Shown here one piece after another: positions 58,580-64,000 of a stretch of DNA of 64,000 bases. The DNA comes from Combretum micranthum (taxonomy: Eukaryota > Streptophyta > Magnoliopsida > Myrtales > Combretaceae): assembly GCA_024138025.1 (NCBI GenBank), contig JAMXBD010000233.1, positions 930,001 through 994,000 on the forward strand, read 5' to 3'. Under the pieces are notes generated by a model, which saw nothing but the letters and a program-made list of their open reading frames with translations, was not told the origin of the DNA and ran no database searches. How positions within the stretch are numbered: the stretch's first letter is position 1; every line of letters starts with the position of its first letter. The translations under genes and the position numbers were made by a program.

Positions 58580-61500
58580 ATGATTGCTTTATCTTGGAAT
58601 TGTCAAAGGTTTGGATCTCCCTTGACAATTCGTCATCTAAAAGATCTGGTTAATAAGTATAATCCTAGTGTTGTGTTTTTTATGGAGACTAAAAATCGAA
58701 TGCAAAAACTTGAAAAAATAAGGTATCGTTTTAAGTATGCTGGTAGCTTTTATGTGGAGCCTAATGATCTTAGTGGGGGTCTTTTGCTTTGGTGGACCAG
58801 TGATGTTGTTGTCAATGTTGTAGATTGGGATGTTTCGTTTATCCACATAGACATTTCTTTTATGCGATGGTAATAGTATTGGGGTTTTTCGTGGATTTAT
58901 GCTCCTTGCAGGTTTCGTGAGAGAGCTAATTATGGAGTTGGATTGTGGATTTGTCTAAAATATTCAGGATCTTTGGCTTTGTGTGGGGGATTTTAATGAT
59001 ATCATTGATTTTACTGAGAAATGTGGTGGTTGACCAAAAAATCAGAATCAAATGAATTCTTTTCGGAATATGATCTCTGACGCAAACCTTCAAGATCTGG
59101 GATTCATGGGTCAAAAATTCACATGATGTAACAAAAGACATGGTAGTGAGATGGTGAAGGAACGTATTGATCGTGGATTGGGCTCTTTGAGTTGGGTTGA
59201 AAAATTTCCAAAAACTCGGATCATCTATGAACCTTACAATGGATCTGGTCATGCTCTTTTAGTCATAAATATTGACTTTGCAGATGCTAAAGGAAAGAAA
59301 AGATTTCGATTTGAGAATTTATGGAGAATGTCTGATGATTGTCGAAATATTATTCAAAGAGTATGGCAGGAAAGTGGTGGGGTGTTGGATTTGGTTGGAG
59401 TCATGAATTGTTTACAGTCTTGTAGCAGTAGACTTCTATCTTGGAGCAGGCATGCTTTTCCTAACAATAAAGCTATCATTGATAAATTGAAAACCCAGAT
59501 GGCTGAATTGCAATCTAAACAGGATGAGATTTTATTGGAAGAAGAAGACAAAATCCAAGCTTAAATTGATGATATGTGGGAAAAGGAAGAGGTGTTTTGG
59601 CATCAAAGGTCAAGGGTAAATTGGTTAATGTATGGTGATAGGAATACTTCTTTTTTTCACCATTCTACTCTGAGTAGACGGCAGAGAAATAAGATCCTTA
59701 GTTTGGAATTAGATGATGGGTCTATTATGGCTAATGAACAAGAGATTGGTTGGATGTTTACTAACCACTTTCAAAATCTCTTTATTTCGAGTTGGAGGGA
59801 AGATAGCAGTAGTTGTTTGGATTGGGTAGATCATTGTGTGACAAAGGGGATGAATAATGCTTTGTGTGCTCCCATTAGTAAAGATGAGGTAAAGGAGGTT
59901 GTATTTTTTCTTGGTGTGTTAAAAGCTCCCGGTCCTGATGGCTATCCTGGAATTTTCTATCAGACTTATTGGGACTCTAATGGCCAATCTGTGATAGTGG
60001 CTGTTCAGAATTTCTTCTTGTCAGGTATTTTTCCTCCTAATCTTAACAACACTGATCTTGTCCTCATTCCAAAAATTTCTAGTCCGAATTCTATTTCTCA
60101 CTTTCGTCTTATTAGTCTTTGCAATAATCTTTACAAGATTATGTCAAAGATCTTAACTAATAGGCTGAAAATGCATCTAAATGGTCTCATTTCTGAAAAT
60201 CAGAGTGCTTTCATTTCTGGTCGTTTGATCCATGATATTGTTGTTGCACATGAAATGTTTCATTTTTTAAAAAAGGAAAAGTGGGCGGAAATGTTTTTAT
60301 GCTGTCAAAATAGATATGAGCAAAGCCTATGATAGAGTCGAATGGCCTTTTCTGGAAGCTGTTATGAGGAAAATGGGGTTTAGGAATCAATGGATCACCT
60401 GGATATATGGCTTGTGTGAAGAGTGTCAGGTTTGATTTAGTAGTTAATGGAAAGATTATGGGTAAAATCTGTCCTACTAGAGGAATAAGACAAGGAGATC
60501 CTCTTTCTCCTTATCTTTTCCTTTTGGTTATGGATGTTTTATCTAAAGGTCTTTCTAAAGCTATGGTTGATAGGAATTTACGTGGAATTGCCATTAAACA
60601 AAGTTGTCCTACTTTGACTCATCTTTTCTTTGTTGATGATTCTTTGTTTTTCCTTGAGGCAGAGGAGAGAAATGTTTCACTTCTCAAACATATTCTCTTG
60701 GATTTTTGTACAGCTTCTGGCTAAGCTGTTGATTTCGAGAAATCTGTTGTTTTTTATAGTAAAAATACTTCTACAGATTGCAAACAGCGTATTGGTGCTA
60801 CTTTGGGGATTTCGGGTATAGAGGATCCAGGTAAATATTTAGGTATTCCTATGGTGTGGGAACGTTCAAAATGTGAAGCTATGGGCTATGTTAGGGATAA
60901 AATTGCAAAGAAACTTCAAGGTTAGAAACAACATTTGTTGACTGAAGCAGGAAGAGAAATTTTAATTAAAGCTATGGCAAATGCTATTCCAACTTATTCT
61001 ATGAGTTTTTTAAAGTTTCCTATTAAGTGGTATCGTCAGGTTAATGCTATGATTGCTAAATTTTAGTGGGGATAGTGTAAGGATGAGCATAGAATCCATT
61101 GGCTTGATTGGAGGAAATTGACAAGGGCAAAGGAGTCGGGTGGTATGGGTTTCAAGGACTTGCATGAGTTCAATGTTGCTTTATTGACAAAATTTGCGTG
61201 GAGGTTGCAAAATAATCCTGAATCTTTATGGGCTAGGATGCTTAAAGGGATTTATTTTGCAGATTCATCGTTTCAAGAGGCTAGGAAAGGTAATAGAGAA
61301 TCTTGGGCATGGAGTAGTATTTTGGAGGGTTGGGATGTGCTTTACTCGATTAGAGTGGGTCTTGATAAGTGGTTACCACAGATTTCAGGTACAGAATTCA
61401 TAGAGGTTTTTCTTTTGATCCTAATCTCAAAGTCAAGGATCTAATAGATCAACATCATGGTACTTGGGACCTAAGAAGCACAAGAAATAATATTTCTATT

Positions 61501-62721
61501 GAAGAAAAACATGCAATACAGAGTATGCCTCTCAATAATGGCAGATGCTTGGATTGTTTGATTTGGCCCTTCGAGAAAATGATGTTTGTTCTGCTAGATC
61601 TGCGTATCATTTTTGTATCTCAACCAAAAAAGATGTATTAATACACAAAGCTTCTTCTTCAACAATAATCACAAAATTCGAATGGAGAAGGTTATGGAAT
61701 ATGGAAACATTACCAAAAATTAAGCATTTTATATGGCGTCATTGCTCCTACCATGTTAAACCTGCACAATAGAAGAGTAAAGGTGAGTCCTTGCTGTCCT
61801 TTTTGTGAGGAAATCGAAACAATTGAACATACCATTCTATGTTGCCCCTGGACTTTATGTATTTGGTTTGTGTGTTCGGCTGGATTTACGAACGAAGTCG
61901 ATTTCTACTCTGGTGATTGGTGTTTAGATCTATGGATGGTTTAGATCTATCTAAACATGAAAGACTCAATCTTGAAGCCCTTGTGTGAAGTTGCGTGGTT
62001 GATATGGAAGGAACGGTGTGATTCAGTGTTCTCAAGCAGAGGTCCTAACCCTAATTTAGTCATTCAAGGTTCTTTGTGAGGAAGATGGAGAGATCTAACT
62101 TGAATAGTTTGAATATTTCCAGTAAAGTTAGATTTGATGTTTCTGTTTTTGGTTTGGATGAATCGGACGAAACTAAGAGATGCTGTTAGGGTCTCGACTG
62201 GTTTGGGAAGGGCTGTGGAACAAAGCTATTCGGATGGGGTTAAGCATGTTTGGAATAAGGTACAAAAGATTTTCTCTGATCCTCACGGTTCTTTGACAAA
62301 TGATCTGGTGCTCCTTTTTTTAGATGCTTCACGGATTGGGTCGAATTTTCCTTCTAGTCTTAGTGTTGTGGCCAGATCTGTTTCAGGTCAAGTAATTGGA
62401 GGAAACTCTAAGCTTTATTTTGCTCTTTCAGCTGAGGCAGCTGAATGCAAGGCCCTTGATTTGTCTATTCATTTAGCTCAAAGCCTCAACCTTTCAAAAG
62501 TTTTGTTCGTGATGGATTGTAGCAACTTATATCAGGCTTGTTCTGGAGCAGTTGATCGTCTTTACTGGAGTTCTAAACCTTTTTTTGATCTTATTCGGAT
62601 TTCGTTATCTTTGCTTAGTCATTGCTCTTTTAGTTTCAAGCTTGTTAAACGTTCAGTAAATGGTGCTGCAGATTGGGTAGCTTCTTTTTTCAGGAGGAGA
62701 ATTTGTCCTTATGATTGGTAG
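58580..62721 (+). pseudogene. LINE ORF2 (endonuclease, RT, RNase H)
   Basis: Endonuclease: IALSWNCQRFG and VVFFMETKN (catalytic Asn and Glu) at 58580-58690, CVGDFNDII near 58980, then GSGHALLVI near 59240, where the family has SDH, so the catalytic Asp is Gly. Reverse transcriptase: LKAPGPDGYPGIFYQ (59918-59960), SENQSAFISGRLIHD, KIDMSKAYDRVEW (60308-60345), RGIRQGDPLSPYLF (60480-60520) and the active site FVDDSLFF (60630-60655), intact. A zf-RVT piece CCPFCEEIETIEHTILCCPW is at about 61795-61850. RNase H at 62290-62721 has FLDAS, AEAAECKAL, VMDCSN and VNGAADWVA. Stops or frameshifts occur at about 58872, 59030, 59562, 60280, 60720 and later, so no full protein can be made. Confidence 0.9.
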
Positions 62722-62878
62722 ATTTCCACCCTATTTGTCCTCCAAAAGCTACTTGATAAAGATTTTACTTTTTTTTTTCCAGATCTTTTGATTGACTCGG
62801 AAGTTATCTCTGTACGAGACTATGGTTGATTTTTAATAATATTGTCTTGTTTGTTTGGCCCAAAAAAAAAATAAAAAG

Positions 62879-62898
62879 AAGTCCTTGACAATGTTAAT
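62879..62898 (+). repeat. LINE target-site duplication, right copy
   Basis: AAGTCCTTGACAATGTTAAT, directly after the A-rich tail; pairs with 56551-56570. Confidence 0.85.
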
Positions 62899-63257
62899 AT
62901 ATTGACAATGATACACTGTTCTCCGAAATTCGCAATCTTTTGAAACTTCGGCCACGACTTCAAAGGGCAAGAATCACGAGCCAAAAAAATTCAAGAACGC
63001 AATCATAGCACCGAATGACAACATATAGATGAACAAGAGAGGAATGGTAACAATTATGGATTTGTAAACAAAGCTTTAATTAAGTTAGCAAATATTATTG
63101 TCACTACAAAATTCTACATGAGCTACTAAAATTCTACATGACGAGCAATCCATTCTTACGTTTTTATTCATCACACAGAACCACTGGCACAAAGAAGTGC
63201 GCTGAATAAGATAACCACATAAAGACAGACAGAGCGAGAGCAAAAGGCTGTACATAT
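62899..63257 (-). other. 3' region of the asparaginase gene
   Basis: Downstream of the stop codon on the - strand. An AATAAA polyadenylation signal lies at 63163-63168 (TTTATT on +), about 90 nt after the stop. A short tandem duplication of AAAATTCTACATGA occurs at about 63109-63140. No other gene was found. Confidence 0.55.
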
Positions 63258-63755
63258 CTACCACACACCAACTTCCATGATGCCATCTTCAGTGGCACAA
63301 CCCCTAAACATCCCATTGCAGTTGAACCTACAAACCACCTCCCCATCACTAGACACCGCTATCAACCCGGCCTTGCCGCCGTCGTCCAGCCTCTCCTTTA
63401 TGGCGAAATCCACCGCTTCCTTAAGCCCTAAACCCTTATATTCCATCACCGCAGCCACATCGCGTGCCAATGTGCCCCGTATGATGGCCTCCCCCTCTCC
63501 CGTGCACGAAACTCCACACAAATTGCACGCATATGTCCCGGCACCGATTAGTGGCGAATCACCAATGCGGCCAGTCATCTTGTTCATGAGACCGCCAGTG
63601 GAAGTGGCAGCAGCGCACCGGCCCTCGCTGTCGACCACAACGCACCCCACGGTCTCGGGTGCATAGACGCTGATCGGGAGGCCATTCATTGTGATGGGGT
63701 TCTCCACGCTGGCGGCGCAGGAATCTGGCCCCACCAGAGGGATTCTATAATCAAA
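63258..63755 (-). CDS. Plant asparaginase / isoaspartyl peptidase (K+-dependent type), last exon
   Basis: The final exon codes for 165 residues and ends at TAG (63258-63260). It begins [20 protein letters not shown] directly after the acceptor CAG, and contains the autoproteolysis and catalytic site [12 protein letters not shown]. The Thr (35th residue of the exon) becomes the N-terminal nucleophile of the beta subunit. Then come [20 protein letters not shown] (substrate-binding Arg and Asp), [20 protein letters not shown] and the C-terminus [16 protein letters not shown]. The enzyme hydrolyses L-asparagine and/or isoaspartyl peptides, in nitrogen remobilisation and protein-damage clearance. 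Sequence resembles the potassium-dependent plant class (ASPGB1-like), by memory of the family and not by a search. GC-rich relative to surroundings. Looks intact. Confidence 0.9.
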   Translation of the reverse strand, partial: FDYRIPLVGPDSCAASVENPITMNGLPISVYAPETVGCVVVDSEGRCAAATSTGGLMNKMTGRIGDSPLIGAGTYACNLCGVSCTGEGEAIIRGTLARDVAAVMEYKGLGLKEAVDFAIKERLDDGGKAGLIAVSSDGEVVCRFNCNGMFRGCATEDGIMEVGVW

Positions 63756-63885
63756 CTGCAAGACCAAAAAAAAAAAGGGCAAATACGACACAAACACAAA
63801 TTAGGACAGGTCAGAAAATAATGGGGTCCACTAGATTGTAGCTGTGGTCCACATCTAGCAAAGAGATTTCCGAGATGTAACGTAC
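63756..63885 (-). other. Asparaginase intron
   Basis: A 130-bp phase-0 intron. On the - strand it starts GTACGT after ATTCTG and ends TTGGTCTTGCAG. It has a typical T-rich acceptor. Confidence 0.85.
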
Positions 63886-63972
63886 CAGAATTGTGTTGGC
63901 TTCCTTTGCCAGTTGCAACATGCCTTTGTTTTCTTCAGTAACAAAGTATTCATTTTCCACCATCTCGACACC
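63886..63972 (-). CDS. Asparaginase, penultimate exon
   Basis: An 87-bp phase-0 exon encoding 29 residues (GVEMVENEYFVTEENKGMLQ, then LAKEANTIL). This matches the alpha-subunit segment just before FDYRIP in plant asparaginases. The acceptor is TTTTCAG before GGTGTC and the donor is CTG|GTACG. It is too short for a simple ORF search. The upstream exons, with the N-terminal half of the protein, lie beyond 64000. Confidence 0.88.
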
Positions 63973-64000
63973 CTGAAAATTCCACTTGTTAAATTAAATT

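Larger units (their letters stand above)
56571..62878 (+). mobile_element. L1-clade LINE, full length but mutated
   Basis: A 6.3-kb non-LTR retrotransposon between 20-bp duplications. Order: GC-richer pyrimidine 5' leader (56571-57003), ORF1 (DUF4283-like plus zinc knuckle), ORF2 (endonuclease, reverse transcriptase, zf-RVT, RNase H), short 3' UTR and an A-rich tail (CCAAAAAAAAAATAAAAAG). This is the normal layout of plant L1/RIL-type LINEs with a C-terminal RNase H. Several stops and frameshifts in both ORFs make it inactive. Its 3' end lies about 380 bp from the asparaginase stop codon, in convergent orientation. Confidence 0.92.

Noticed and set aside
63277..63666. 129-codon + strand frame opposite the asparaginase exon
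   Set aside because: Antisense shadow of a conserved exon. Its Ser/Pro/Ala-rich text reflects codon composition only.

Overview
The window is nuclear DNA of a flowering plant, most likely a eudicot. It is AT-rich, it carries spliced genes with GT-AG introns, and it is packed with plant-type Ty1/copia and Ty3/gypsy elements, a plant L1-type LINE and MITEs. No tRNA, rRNA, CRISPR or prokaryotic feature was seen. Only two host genes are well supported. The first is a secreted-type SGNH/GDSL-like carbohydrate esterase on the + strand (exon 1 at 6274-6873, exon 2 at 33798-34088). The second is the 3' part of a potassium-dependent-type plant asparaginase / isoaspartyl peptidase on the - strand at the right edge (exons 63886-63972 and 63258-63755; the rest lies outside the window).

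The striking feature is the single visible intron of the esterase, about 26.9 kb long. It has been inflated by a nested stack of retrotransposons. From left to right it holds: an internally deleted Ty3/gypsy element (7771-11123); a MITE; a solo LTR with an ATTTT target duplication (13298-15283), which abuts a Ty1/copia element (15288-22960); a second solo LTR inside that element (18307-20889, duplication GGTAC); and a second copia element (23495-28591, duplication CTTAT) whose 5' LTR contains a third solo LTR (27434-28502, duplication ATATA). These elements make up about two thirds of the intron. All coding elements in it lie antisense to the gene. Two related LTR-like remnants flank exon 2.

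Right of the esterase, about 10 kb (35.7-45.4 kb) is AT-rich with microsatellites, one MITE and a 31-base G run, and no gene. At 45.43-53.08 kb lies a decayed chromodomain-bearing Ty3/gypsy element on the - strand. It is split by a 3.66-kb solo LTR (48918-52581, duplication AACTT). Next come a minisatellite interrupted by a palindromic MITE, a family of degenerate GAGCT-type repeats, and a MULE-like element with long terminal inverted repeats around non-repetitive C-rich sequence (55387-56405). Last is a full-length but mutated LINE (56571-62878) bounded by a 20-bp target duplication, which ends about 380 bp downstream of the asparaginase stop codon.

The two host genes have no evident functional link. 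The main interest is structural: how a compact two-exon esterase tolerates a 27-kb intron of antisense nested LTR elements, and why several distinct LTRs share GC-rich GCCGG-type motifs in an otherwise AT-rich setting.
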